Of a stretch of DNA of 64,000 nt, positions 22,481 to 33,803 are shown piece by piece (position 1 is the first letter of the stretch; each line of letters starts with the position of its first letter). Source of the DNA: Pinus tabuliformis (lineage: Eukaryota > Streptophyta > Pinopsida > Pinales > Pinaceae). The position numbers were made by a program, and so were the translations under genes. The notes beneath the pieces are model-generated. The model was not told where the DNA came from. It did no database searches and was given only the letters and a program-made list of their open reading frames with translations. Where the stretch lies: positions 889,624,184 to 889,688,183 of the forward strand of contig CM062817.1 of assembly GCA_031772625.1 (NCBI GenBank), written 5' to 3'.

Positions 22481-22862
22481 AATCAGATAATTTGCCAATA
22501 ACATTGATGGTGGGGGTGTCTCTTTTTCTTCTTCGAGGGTGTTTGAAACATTTCTCCTTGATAAACTTATTATAGATGGGAACATCCTTAATAGCTTGGA
22601 GAAGGGGTATTTTGACACATATACTCTTCAATTCTAACAGAACTTCAATATCTTCTAGGGTGTGCTAGCTAGGGTGTATCAATATCTCAGGAAAAGGAGG
22701 TGGATTTACTTGAGGGGTACTCTCTTCCTTTTCCTCTTCAATTTCTTCGAGTAGAGATGTAGGTTGGTTATCTGGAAGCACTGTTCCAAACCTAAGGTTG
22801 ATTTCTTAGATCTCCACAGTATAGGTAGGATAAGATGTCTCTGCACTATAGACTTGTTGTGC

Positions 22863-23189
22863 TTACTTGTTATTCAAGTACGGATTGGGTTGAGCAGGGA
22901 TCTGAGGTTGCTTGGGTGGAGAACGATGAGTAAGTTGTGGTTGAGGTGGAGATGGAGGTAGTAAAGCAGGAGGTTGGTTGAATTTAGGCCTCCACCCTTG
23001 TGATGGGTTGCTCCATTGAGGAGGTTGGGGGGCATATGGATGAAATGGTTGATTGACAGGTTGAGGAGGATATTGAGGAGCATACGGCCAAGAAGGAGGT
23101 GTGGACCATGATGGATGAGTGGAAAAGTACCAAGGTGGCAGGGATGCATTTTGGTTGGGATGGTAATAAGAGTAAGATGTACCTTGCAT
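22863..23189 (-). pseudogene. gag: Pro/Gln-rich C-terminal part of Gag
   Basis: About 108 codons very rich in Pro, Gln, Trp and Tyr (PPSWPYAPQYPPQP, PQPPQWSNPSQGW). The plus-strand element has a Pro/Gln-rich stretch at the same place, after the zinc knuckles and before the protease (41850-42180), so this is genuine gag tail and not a chance frame. Confidence 0.7.
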
Positions 23190-23230
23190 GCCCTGCTGGT
23201 ATGGTTGAGGTCCTTGAGGCCTCCTTTGAT

Positions 23231-24357
23231 TTATAAAGCAAAGTTGTTCAACCTCTCCTTATGCTCCTTGTATACAACTTTTAAACTAGGAAAATAAGGG
23301 CATTTATCTGTGGCATGGCTTTCCTCACAGATTGAACAAACCTTTATGACATTTAATGAGCATTCATTTATGGGGTGCTTTCTAGTGCATTTAGGGCAGA
23401 AAATAGCTAGGGCCCTCTCTGCTTCCTCTGGTTTCCTCTTGATCTGAATTGTATCCATTTGTAAACAAAAGGTATGCATAATTTCACTTTTAAATTCATC
23501 CAACATGTTCCCAATCTCAGTCTTAATGGATGTTGTGGAAGGAGAGGAACTGATCAAGCTTTGACTAGCCCTACCCTTCTTTCTAGCAGCCCTAAAGTGA
23601 TTTTTGAACATTGTTTTGATTTCATCATAGGATAAATGATAGATATCTCCCCCATACATCATGTTGATGGTTTCCAACATGTCCTCCCTGATCTCTTGGA
23701 GAAGAACTATCTTGAGTGATTCAAGATCAAGGGTGCATCTGGCCCTCCTATAACTGAGTTGAAATCTCTCCTCATAGTCCTCTAGGGATTCATCGGGTCC
23801 AAGAGTCATTCTAAATATTTTTTCCTTGGTTTATTTAGACCTACAATAGTCCTTGTACTTGTTATTAAAGGCTTTTTGCATTTGAGCCTAGGTAGTGATG
23901 TTATTCCTAGGTATATCCATAAACCAGCACAAGTTGCAGCCTTAAGGGTAGATGGGAATAACTTCAACTTATGGTCATCAGAGGCATAGTCATATGTCCT
24001 ATAGACAACAAAAAATTCAAACATAAAGGTATCAGTCTCCTCAAAGGTTCAGCCATGGAAGTTTGGAAGGGAATTAGGGCTTATATTATTCATTCTAGCC
24101 TCCCCGTTAGTATCTCTAATAGGGAAAACCTCATTGTTCCTATTTTCAACCATGTTTTGGGTAGGTGAAGTGGGTTCTTCTTCTTCCCCAATGGGTTCTT
24201 CAAAGATCTTAGGTTGCTCACCTAGAGGGTCTTCTAACTTCTCGGTAGTCAGAGAGGGAAGCTAATAGTCACCAAAGAAGAGTGAAGGTTGACTGCTTTA
24301 GGGTGTGGGGGTGTTTGGTAAGAATTTTCCTTGAGTATCTCTATTCCTATGAGGCAT
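23231..24357 (-). pseudogene. gag: Gag (Athila-like), broken
   Basis: ATG at 24357 begins MPHRNRDTQGK; the frame then has stops. The segment 24024-23806 carries YRTYDYASDDHKLKLFPSTLK (the capsid region) and 23809-23231 continues with DESLEDYEERFQ and MLDEFKSEI. It ends with two zinc knuckles, CPKCTRKHPINEC and CSICEESHATDKC. The arrangement is identical to the gag of the plus-strand element at 40517. Confidence 0.85.
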
Positions 24358-24453
24358 GAAAGAAAATTTTCTCTTTTTTCTTTTATGTTGCTTTTTCAAA
24401 ACTATATGCAAAACAGAAAACAATGCGTAAGCATAAATAAGATCTACCTAGAC

Positions 24454-24473
24454 ACCTCCTTGGAAATGACGCC
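24454..24473 (-). promoter_or_regulatory. Primer binding site of the minus-strand Athila-like element
   Basis: The minus strand reads TGGCGTCATTTCCAAGGAGG, a diverged form of the TGGCGCCGTTGCC-type PBS of Athila elements, six bases from the LTR. Confidence 0.75.
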
Positions 24474-24479
24474 AAAAAG

Positions 24480-26323
24480 TGGTGAGCCATGGTACTACAC
24501 CAAGAGTGCTGTGACTCCCAAGGGCTCCTCAACTCTATTTATCAACCCAGGGTTCGTACAAACTTCGAGGTGACAATTCTATATGCACAATAGATGGGAT
24601 TCTACTCATGCCACCCTCAACTAGGACACTTGATCAATAATGATCCAAGATCATTCCTCCTACTAAATTAGAATAAAAACTAACTAATGAAGGTGAAATT
24701 TAGAAGCTACCTCTAATTATAAAAAGGAAAATTCTTTTGAACTTCAACTTGTAAATGCTATTGAATCAATTCATGAAAGATAAGAGCTACACTACTTGTA
24801 GAAAGGGAACTACATTATCTTGCAATCAACCATCTAGCTACCAAATCTACTTGCAGACAAGAAGCTAACCTACCAAATAAAAACTCAAGATTCTATGTAT
24901 CATCTATCTAGCTCACATTTGCATATAAACCAATGTTTTATTTGTTCCAAATCTGTGATAAGGAAACTAACGCTATTATATTTTGCAGTGAAGGAAAAGG
25001 AGGGTTTGGAGTGGCCTATGAGCTACCCTTGATCATGGAGTCATAACTGGGGGTCAACTTACTTCTAATCTAAGTACAAATTACAACAAAGGTCAAAATT
25101 AGTGAGGAAATAGGTTGCTATAGGTGTGCTACGAGAGGCTGCTACAGGTTCCCTGTATTGCTATAAGAAGACTTGTAATGCTACAGGAAGGCTGCGTAGA
25201 AGGTTTAGGAGGTGGAAATTATGGGTTCAAGGGATGGAAAGGTGGATGGAGGTTGAGGTAAATGGATGAAGGGTGGTAACAACCCCTAGCCAAGATCATA
25301 GCCTTTTAAAGGTCTGTTTTTCACTAGGAGAGTTGCTCACAATGGTCTAGGAAAATGATCGCAAGAACCAAACTTTTGAGGACAAAATTTGGGATTCATG
25401 AAAGAGGGTGAGGAAGTCCAAGATGGAGGTGGTGAATGTGCCCTTTCTTGTAGGTCCAAACAAACCTGCAACCATCACATGCATATACCCTTTTATCATT
25501 GACAAAATGAAACAACTGGTAGTGGAAAAGATGAGTTGAATTTGAATTCCATCTAATCTATGCCAAACACTCTGGTCTAGTCAATAAATAAACTCCTAAT
25601 CTACAGTAAGCATATGCAAAACAAGATGGCTAACATAAATCTTCTTCCAAGAAATAATAAACATAATATTTTTGGGTTGTGATTGTAGATCCTTCTATTC
25701 ATGCTCCCATGGGAGAGACGAGGTAGAGGTAGCAATCACGTGATTTTGATGGGTTATTTTCTAATGGAATGAAGGAAACTAATAAGCACTCTGAACTAAA
25801 AGGAGATAAAAATACACTAGAGGGACCTAAGTCACTAGGGTTGGGCCCAAAGCCAAGAGCCTCAGCCCTATGGAACTAACTCAATGATGAGCTAATAAGC
25901 AACTTCTCATTAACATTGCATCAATGTCTAATACATCATATAATAGTAAAAAATAATAGTGCCAAGCACTTGAGCTCAATAGCTACCTAGGTGGAAACAA
26001 AACTCGAACCCTAATGAGCTATTTTACATGTTTATTTATACAAGAGGGTAACTACTAGTATCTCCCTAGAAAATAGGAATGTTTGTCTCCCATAACTCGA
26101 GATTGGTGGATCTTGATATTCAATAACTGCACTTGCTTGGTTGCCAATGACCTCGTCTTGCTTCACTGCCAATGACCTCGAGTCGATGAGAGAGAGTTTG
26201 GTGATATTGGGTTGATTGAAGGAGTTAAGGAGGTGGACAAACTCCTAGAATCTCTCCCTGTTGTCTACTCTGAGCCCTTACATGTAAATTATCTAAAAAA
26301 TGCTCCATTTCTTGCAATTAAAC
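24480..26323 (-). repeat. 5' LTR of the minus-strand Athila-like element (outer end uncertain)
   Basis: Begins TGGTGAGCC beside the PBS. A minus-strand TATAAATA at about 26030-26040 marks a promoter with U3 to its right. The outer end is placed tentatively at AAACCA (26318-26323), which mirrors TGGT; no second LTR exists to confirm it. No genes seen inside. Confidence 0.5.
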
Positions 26324-26439
26324 CATATTAGGTCACATGACATAGCAAAACATCTTTTACCCCTATCACTAAGCATAACATAACAAAAATTGTAAATAAA
26401 TATGAGAAAGAGATAGTTCTAAAGCTAGAGGATGGCATT

Positions 26440-27140
26440 ATGACCCTTATAATGTACCTATTTCTTGGCCTCATCAATTGGGGATTAAGGAATCTGAGAA
26501 ACATCTGGTGCTCAAGTACCATGGATGTATGCACAAATACACATAGGAAGAAATGGAGTTCCTAGACATCTCCTCGCTTGGTGAAACATACTGATATGCT
26601 CTTAATATCGAGTAAAAATTTAAATAGAAGAAGCAAGACTTTGGTTATGCAAACCCAAAGCAAGGCAAGGGAACCCCCAAACCATATCTCAAAGGACATA
26701 GCCAAGGTGAAATGGCCCAGGACAACCTATTGAAGCCACAAGCAAACAATAACAATGGGATGATGAAAGAAGAGACGGGAAAGTGGTGTGAGTTCCATAA
26801 GATCCTCACTTACAACATAAGTGAATGTCGCGCAAAGTGGTCACTAATGACCAAGTTGAAATCTTCAAATTCAGACGCATGTTTTGACTCTAAGCCAAAA
26901 CCCAACAAGGGGAAACAAATCATTGATGCAGAACCTAGTGCCACCGTTTCCACCACCAAAGTTAAGAAAAGTGATCCCAAAGATCTGGAGGAGGGTGAGT
27001 GTCACTTCCAGTCACATATGTTGGTGAAGGGTGCTCAATTGTGGTTAATTATCAATAGTTGGAGTCAAAATAGCCTCATCCTAGTAGAATTCATTAAGCG
27101 ATTGGGCGAGATCTCCACATCGTCCAATAATGCCACCTGA
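26440..27140 (+). pseudogene. gag: Gag C-terminus and protease remnant (chromovirus-like)
   Basis: Gag similarity starts near 26460 (KHLVLKYH-like reading). At about 26780 is KWCEFHKILTYNISEC, the CxxH-type finger used by this family in place of the usual CCHC knuckle. The protease follows near 27050, reading INSWSQNSLI where the sister copy at 55530 reads IDSGSQKNLI, so the active-site Asp and Gly are lost. Confidence 0.78.
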
Positions 27141-27160
27141 CCTACAACATCAAGCCTTCC

Positions 27161-28190
27161 ATGGATGAGGTTTTTTGTGATGTTGCTCCACTTAAAGTTT
27201 GTGATGCTTTATTAGGCCAACCATACTTGTGGATGCATCATGTTTTGTATGAGTTCAAGCTTGGTAATGATATTTTAACTTTGGGTACAAAAATATATAG
27301 GATACTAGAGTTAGCCCCACCTACCTCCGTTTCTTTGATCTCTGCTAAGCAATGTAGCAAGATCATTTCCAAGGCTGGGAAATTTGTTTTCTTCCTAATT
27401 TACTCTCAAAGTAAGGGGAACATCATGGCCACATGCATCGTCTCTAGAAAGGGCTTTGGCACACAACAAAAGCCAGTGGATAAGGTTGTGGAAGAGTACA
27501 TGGACATCTTCTCCTCACCCACGGGGGTACCTTTACACTGTCAAGTCTAGTGTTCGATCAATCTAACCCCCAGTGGACCTCTATCTAATGGGCGAATCTA
27601 CCATTTCTCCCTTTTAGAAAACGAAGAAATCAAGCGGAAGATCAAGGAGTTGCTACAAAAAGGGCACATCCAAATAAGTTCATCTCCTTGTGGTAACTCA
27701 ATTGTACTTGTGTACAAGAAATATGGAACTTGGAGACTCTGCGTTAATTATTGAGCACTGAAGAAAATCACAGTCATGAACATATACCCGATCCTAGGGA
27801 TTGATGCCCTTCTTGAATTACTCAAGGGGGCTTAGTACTTCCACAAGATAAATTTGAAGTCAGGTTATCACTAATTTCCAATAGACCCCACAGATGTATG
27901 GAAGACCACCTTTAAGTCCAAGGACGGTCTTTTTGAGTGGTTGGTCATGCCCTTCTGGTTGACAAATGCCTTTAAAACTTTTATGAGGCTTATGGATGAC
28001 ATCTTGTGACCTTTCAACAACTCGTTTGTGGTTGTATATTTGGATGATATCCTTGTCTTCATCAAGAGTTGGGCAGAGCACTCGCAACATATTCGGCATG
28101 TGCTTCAAACCCTATGACAAGCTATGTGCCAACCTAGAATTTTTTTCCTTTGGCATGTGCCAGGTCCAATATCTGGGCTAAATAATTGAT
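27161..28190 (+). pseudogene. pol: Protease end and reverse transcriptase remnant
   Basis: 27161-27550 gives EVFCDVAPLKVCDALLGQPYLW, then VVEEYMDIFSSPTGVPLHC. RT follows in several frames: ENEEIKRKIKELLQKGHI-like near 27610, VPFG-like (MPFWLTNA) near 27950, and the catalytic YLDD in [11 protein letters not shown] at about 28027-28060, which is intact. Stops replace Arg, Gln and Trp codons throughout. Confidence 0.8.
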
Positions 28191-28830
28191 GAGAAAGGTG
28201 TGCATGTGGATCCAAGTAATATACAAGTCATTTGGGATTGGTTTGCCCCAAATATTCTAATAGAGCTTCACATCTTCTTGGGCCTTGCTAATTTCTATCA
28301 TAGATTCGTGTTGGGGTTCTCTCACATCACGTGGCCTAAGGGTGGAGCAAAAGCAATTTTCTCTGGTATGATTCGCAACATAAGGCATTCATTGTACTTA
28401 AACACCACATTTGCCTTGCACCAATCCTCACCTTGCCAGACTCGCAACAACCATTTAAGATTGAGACAAATGCCTCTGAGTATGTTATTGGTGTAGTCCT
28501 TAGACAACAAGGGCATTCAATGGCCTGTCATTGTGATACGCTTTATGATATTCTTTGAAGGTACCCCAGATATGATAAGGATATGTATTCTATCATGTAG
28601 GCCTGCCAACAATGGAAACATTATATTTTAGGGAATGAGAGGATCATCCACACAGATCACCGACCTCTTCAATTTATGCAAACATAGGGGAAGTTGCAGA
28701 ACAATCGCCATAAGAAATGGTCCACATACCTGTAACAATTCCATTTGGACATTAAATACAAGAAGGGTAGCACCAATCATGTCGTAAACTTCCTTAACCG
28801 ACCCCAATTGTGGCACTGAGCCCAATTCTC
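28191..28830 (+). pseudogene. pol: RT thumb and RNase H remnant
   Basis: Begins GVHVDPSNIQVIWDW and ELHIFLGLANFYHRFV. Across frameshifts, RNase H motifs appear: an ETNAS-like DAS position near 28460 and, near 28645, ERIIHTDHRPLQF. It ends at the RNNRVVNFL-like tether near 28790. Confidence 0.7.
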
Positions 28831-28899
28831 AACTCTTGTGGGCACAAGACCTCTGGATGGCAGTAACTATATGAAAATGGCCTAGAATTCATTGCCACC

Positions 28900-29760
28900 T
28901 ATAAGATGTTTATGGCTGGAAAGCTAGTTCAAGACTTCCATGTTCAAGATGGATTGTTGTGTTATATAGGAAATTTTTATGTTCCTTCAAGTGAGAGTGC
29001 CAAGTTGATCTAGGAGGTGCATTTCAACTAGGTCACAAGACAATTTGGTGTGGATAAGACATTGAAAATACTAAATAAGTATATTTATTGGCCAAAACTT
29101 TGACAAGATGTTGGAAATATATTAGATCTTGCACTATCTGTGCCATCGTGAAGCCAACCATTAAGAGGCAAGGCTTATACACTCCTCTGCCTACTGCTAG
29201 TCGACCTTGGGAATCCATACCCATGGACTATATGTTTGGCCTTCCTTCTACCAAGCATGGTCATGACTATGTGTTTGTGGTAGTTGATAGATTTTCTAGG
29301 ATGGCCATATTGGTTGCCTACAAGAAGAGCATCACAACAGAAGCCACTTCCAAGCTCTTCTTCAAACAAGTATGGGTACATTTTGGGATTCCGTAAAACA
29401 TTATATTAGCTCGAGATAACAGGTTCCTAAGCACATTTTGGTCGATCCTATACTCATTGTTGGACACTAATCTCACAAAGTTGACTACATTCACCCCTAG
29501 GCCAATGGCTAAATATAAGTCGTTAATAGGAAGATAGTGTAGATATGACACATGTATAACTCTAAGAGTCCACAAACATGGGATGAGAGTCTCCCCTATG
29601 TGCAACATAGCTACAATAGAGCTCCCCATAGATTAATTGGCCACAACCCCTTTCAGGTGGGCCCTTGATTTCAACTATTGTGTCCCATTAATGTTGCAAA
29701 GCCTCATGCAACTAGACAGAGAGAATCTACACTTGCTCAATCTGAAGTTGATAAGGCCAT
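28900..29760 (+). pseudogene. pol: Integrase remnant (chromovirus-like)
   Basis: The zinc-binding module runs from about 29020 to CTICAIVKP near 29135. The core follows: first catalytic Asp in IPMDYMFGLPSTKHG, then VVVDRFSRMAILVA. The second catalytic position reads LARDNRF where the family has SDRDSRF, so that Asp is Ala. The Glu codon of QTEVVNR is a TAA near 29518. Confidence 0.8.
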
Positions 29761-30399
29761 TAAGTTTATTAAACACATTCAAGATATTTTCCAACAGGTT
29801 CATGATATCTTGGATAAAACCAATACTAAGTACAAATAATGCCATGATCAGCATCAAGTGCCACATAATTTTCAAGTGGGTGAGAAGGTTTGGTTGCATT
29901 TGCAGAAGAATGCCTTGACTTCTACCACTCTAATAAGAGCCTTGCACCATCGCCAAGGCTTTTGGTGATAGATATTTCAAGATAAGTATCTCCCGATTCC
30001 TTGGCATGCACCTAATATTCAATGTGGACCACCTTTGACCATACTTTCCACCATTATCGGACACATAACACATTGTTGAGTAGTTGACACCAACAGAGCT
30101 CAAAATAATTACATTAAATAGGTCACAATTGATCGGATCATGGACAAACAAATTAATAACACTCGTTAATGGAGGATTCAACTGTATTGGGTTGTCAAAT
30201 TCGACCAGCTCCTACACTGAGGCTAGTGGCTCATCATGGACCAAGTTCAACAGAAGTTTCCTCACCTCATGGAGGCGCTCAAAGTAATGGGGACCATTAC
30301 TTTCTAAGGGGTGAAGACCGATCCAAGTGGATATTGGTGGCCGCTGACCTATTCCACTTGGACCCCAACACTATTTTCTATCAATATCTTATTTTTTAG
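29761..30399 (+). pseudogene. pol: Integrase C-terminus and chromodomain-like tail
   Basis: A frame near 29830 gives KYKQCHDQHQVPHNFQVGEK and VWLHLQKN, the integrase C-terminal region. Near 30140 the reading DRIMDKQI, YWVVKF and a spaced Trp resembles a chromodomain, which targets such elements to heterochromatin. The last open stretch (30169-30399) ends DRSKWILVAADLFHLDP. Assignment of the chromodomain is tentative because of stops. Confidence 0.55.
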
Positions 30400-30485
30400 C
30401 ACTATTTCCTATTTCGACAATTTTTTACTTTCGGCAGTGTTTGGTTCTTGATCTTCTTGTTATCACTCAGATTGTTCCCAAAAGT

Positions 30486-31650
30486 TGTAAGAAAGGGAAT
30501 ACGGTCGAGGTAACCACAAACCAATATTTTAGATACAGTTTCTAGCCAATTTGCATCCAGAGAGGGCTCTCTCTTTATGATTTAGCTTTGTTTTGAGGTA
30601 TATTATGCTAGTTATGAAGTGCAAGGGTTTTGTTTAGAGTTTGGTTGGAAGGATGGGGACTCAATAGAACAGTGAGGTAAAGTTGAAACATTTCAGTCCA
30701 TTGGGCATGATGGATTTAAATAAAGATGGCTTCCTGGGTTAGGATTCCTATCAGAGGATTTATCACAGAGCAAGGTACTCAAATATGGAACAATTTATAG
30801 GCTGGAATCAGATGGAATGGAGTCAATGGGTGAAAGGAAATTAAGAATCCTTCATCATGTTGATAGAGGGAAAATGGATGATTATTGATAAGGAGAAATT
30901 AAGAATTCCTTAGATAATATTCAAGATGAAAGAACCAAGGGAAACAGGAGCAATTAAGAATTCACTGTTTATGCTAATTCTGAAGAAAACATTAATAATA
31001 ATAAAGACTAAACACAAAGTGCAAACAAGCAACTTCCGAGTTATTCTTTTTCTCTATTATTTAGATCATGAAACATAGATGATATACTAAACACAGAAAC
31101 TATAAAACACAAGTTAGAAGGGGCTTATTGATCCATAAAACGATTCAAGAATTCTGCAACATGGTCCTTAGCATCAAGTCTTCATTTAGTAAACCGGACA
31201 AAAATGGTTCCAACAGCCTTTTATTCCAAAAATTGTTTAGTATTACAGTCAAAACTATGAACATCCACCAGTAACCAACCCCAAATACCTCGTTTGGGGA
31301 GGTATTTATACAAAAATGTCAAGATATCATACAAAATATCTGATAGAAATAAATATCTGCTGATAATTAATGCTTCTTTTACTTAGATAGAGACAGACAG
31401 TCTCGAAAACAGGGAGACAATAAATAAATGCAATAAATTCATGCTGCGCTGGTTGATTCGTCTTTATGAGGCACATTGGAGGTAGGTGCTGCAAGTCGGT
31501 TCCCAGCTATCTTCTACTGATCCTCTGTGCTGATTTTCCTACTTTGGCCAAATTTTCTTAACTCTGATGTGGTGCGCTTTGACCCACAGGACCGTGATTT
31601 ATTTTTGTTCTGCGCATTATAGCAGATGGTGCGCAATTTTGCATTGACTA
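30486..31650 (-). repeat. LTR (3') next to the coiled-coil ORF
   Basis: Starts TGTAAGAAAG at 30486. The next 200 bases (GAGGTAACCACAAACCAA, GAGAGGGCTCTCTCTT, a TAGTTATGAAG stretch) line up with the LTR at 50892/53517, so the two LTRs are distantly related. The inner boundary is estimated from the end of the ORF. Confidence 0.55.
31301..31310 (-). promoter_or_regulatory. TATA box in the minus-strand LTR
   Basis: The minus strand reads TATAAATACC followed by TCCCCAAACGAGG, a well-formed TATA context inside the LTR. Confidence 0.6.
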
Positions 31651-31659
31651 AAGCTAAAT

Positions 31660-33795
31660 TTACAGGATCTCTAACATGCTTTGCCACCACTCTGGTCCTG
31701 GTATTTTATGTCTCTGCAGCTTCCTTAAAGTTTCGTCAGTCTCTGTGTACCTGAAGAAATTAGGTGGGATGGTGAACAGATGCTTCACCTCATGCTCTAT
31801 GTAGAATAGATTTTCCAGGCTATCATAAAGGGACTGGCCAGATCGAAGTGCTTTTTCTCCTGAAGTACTTGAAGATGCATTAGATTGATTGACAACATAT
31901 GTATTTAATTTATGTACATAGTCCTTGTGCTTCATCAGATGATCATTATCTCCCAAAGGACTTGGAAAACCTTTTTGATGCAGGACTGTAAATTTTTCTG
32001 TGAAAGAATCAATCTCTACCTGCATGTCCTGGCATCTTCTATCCAAGTTTTGCATTAGAGTTCTCATGGTTAGAACTCTCTTGATGTCCAAAATGGTACC
32101 TGTTCTATCTCTAATATCCAGTGCTTCCAGTTCTTCACTGGTCTTGGTATTCAAAAAATGTATTAGCCTATTAGCTTGCTCAGGAATTTGTCCCAATAAG
32201 GCTCTGGTTTTCTGAATTTCCACTTGGGCTACTCTTATCAAATCAATCTGTTCATAAATGGTCTGAATAGACCTCCATACATCACTAAGGGATTGAGTGA
32301 TGTTGGTCCACAAAATTCCTCTGATTTCTGCCAGAGGCTTATGCAGAGAGAGATCCTTTTCTAAGGCTCTTACCTTGTTCTCCAATGCTTTGACCTCCCT
32401 TGTTTTCTCTGCCACATTCATCTTGGATTTGTCATAGCTTTGTTCAACCTTTGCCAGTTTTTCTTTGACTTGCTTCAATTCAGATACTTAGAGTTTCAGC
32501 TCCTCCATGGCTTTTATTAATTGCTCTGTAGTCATATCTGTACTGCTGTCTGGTGTTGTTGATGTTGATGTTGCTCCTGTGATGATTTCTGCTGTTGATG
32601 CCCGGACTGTGGGAGGCACTGCTGTTATAACTGTGGGAGGGGCATTTGTGACCGTTGGAGCTACTTTAGGTGGCTGGGAGGTTGACTCTCCTTGCTTTTC
32701 TTGTAGTGCTTTCTCCAATGCCTGCTATGTCTCACTCAATCTCTCATTCAGCCTCATGAGCAGGTCTATCATGTCCTCTTCGAATTTTTTCTGTACAACA
32801 TCTGCTGTTTGTGGATGCATAGAAGGAGGCATTTTGAGCTGTTTTCTGAGGGCAACAATGTCCTCTTCCTTTTTCCCTATTAGTGCTTTTATGCCTTTGG
32901 CATCTTTGGGATCATGTCCTAGTTCAATGATAATATCCTCCAAGGATTTAATCCTGTTGTCCTTTGCTAGGGAAGAAGCTTTCTCTAAATCTAGCTGAGC
33001 AGAGGTGTTCTCCAATGAGTTTTGCAATTTATGAGCCAACATTGCTTTATCAACCAGTGTGGAATACACCATCTCTCCAGTCTGTTTGTGTAGCTCAATC
33101 TGGTCTATTGGATGAATGTCTTTGGCCAAGACTTCCAGATTTGCCCTGATATAATCCGCTACCGATTGTGGTTGCTGCACCTTTGGCTTGAAGTAACTCA
33201 TGATCATTTTCCCTTCTTTAATGTCATATGCTGACATTAACCTTTTCTATTTTGTGGGGGCCATCTTAAGATATTGATTGTAAATTTGCAGCCTCAATGG
33301 ATCATTTCTAGCCTTTATCTCTATGAATGTTCTTTTGATATCAGAGGTCTGCTTAGTTGGTGGCCTAGTGGATGAAACTTCCACACTATGCTGCCTTTCT
33401 AGCTCCTGCCTGTGTGAGCTGGTTGATGTGTCTATTACTGGGGAGGTTTGTGGGCTGGTTGCCCTCTCACCTCTTAGGCTTTCTATTGTTTCTTCAATGA
33501 TTTCCTCTTCAGATAGAGGATTCAGTCTTTGCCTTTTAGCACCTGGCTGCTCTGCAGGTCCACTGATGGGTGTAGCTTCTTCTTTGTCTCTTTTCTTGCC
33601 CTTTTCCTCATTTAGAGGTGTCTGTAAAGTTGTAATATTTGCTACTTTGGTTTGGACCGGAGGAATTTGCCCTTGCTGATCAGTCATTGTTCGCTGCTCT
33701 ATGCCTGCTACTTCTTTGCCCTTAGAAGAGCCTGAAATTGTTGTGCTGGTTTCTTGTATAGGTTGCTGTGAAGTTCCAGCAGAAGATGTACCCAC
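31660..33795 (-). pseudogene. Long coiled-coil ORF, C-terminal part, unknown protein
   Basis: One minus-strand frame runs from about 33795 to 31660, interrupted by TAG at 33247, TAG at 32725 and TAA at 32488, all explicable as Gln codons that lost a C. The first about 180 residues are Thr/Ser/Gln-rich and probably disordered (GTSSAGTSQQPIQETS). After a basic stretch come long heptad-like segments (EKLAKVEQSYDKSKMN, KTREVKALENKVRALEKDL), a clear coiled coil of 200 or more residues. The family is not recognised. No membrane segment or catalytic motif is visible, so an envelope role is not supported. It joins 33804-35288 with a change of frame near 33800, by frameshift or lost intron. Confidence 0.6.
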
Positions 33796-33803
33796 TCAGT
33801 TTG

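Larger units (their letters stand above)
20418..26323 (-). mobile_element. Decayed Athila-like Ty3/gypsy element, truncated at its 3' side
   Basis: In minus-strand order it has 5' LTR (24480 onward), PBS, gag, a Pro-rich gag tail, protease, RT and RNase H. It stops before the integrase at about 20510, and no 3' LTR is seen. Proteins align with the better preserved plus-strand element at 40517-45220. Many stops and frameshifts are present. The right boundary is uncertain. Confidence 0.8.
26440..30399 (+). mobile_element. 5'-truncated chromovirus-like Ty3/gypsy copy
   Basis: Gag (C-terminal half), protease, RT, RNase H, integrase and a chromodomain-like tail follow in order on the plus strand. 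Same family as the copy split between 37910 and 56958. The LTR and first half of gag are missing, and the 3' side meets another element at about 30486. Many stops and frameshifts. Confidence 0.82.
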
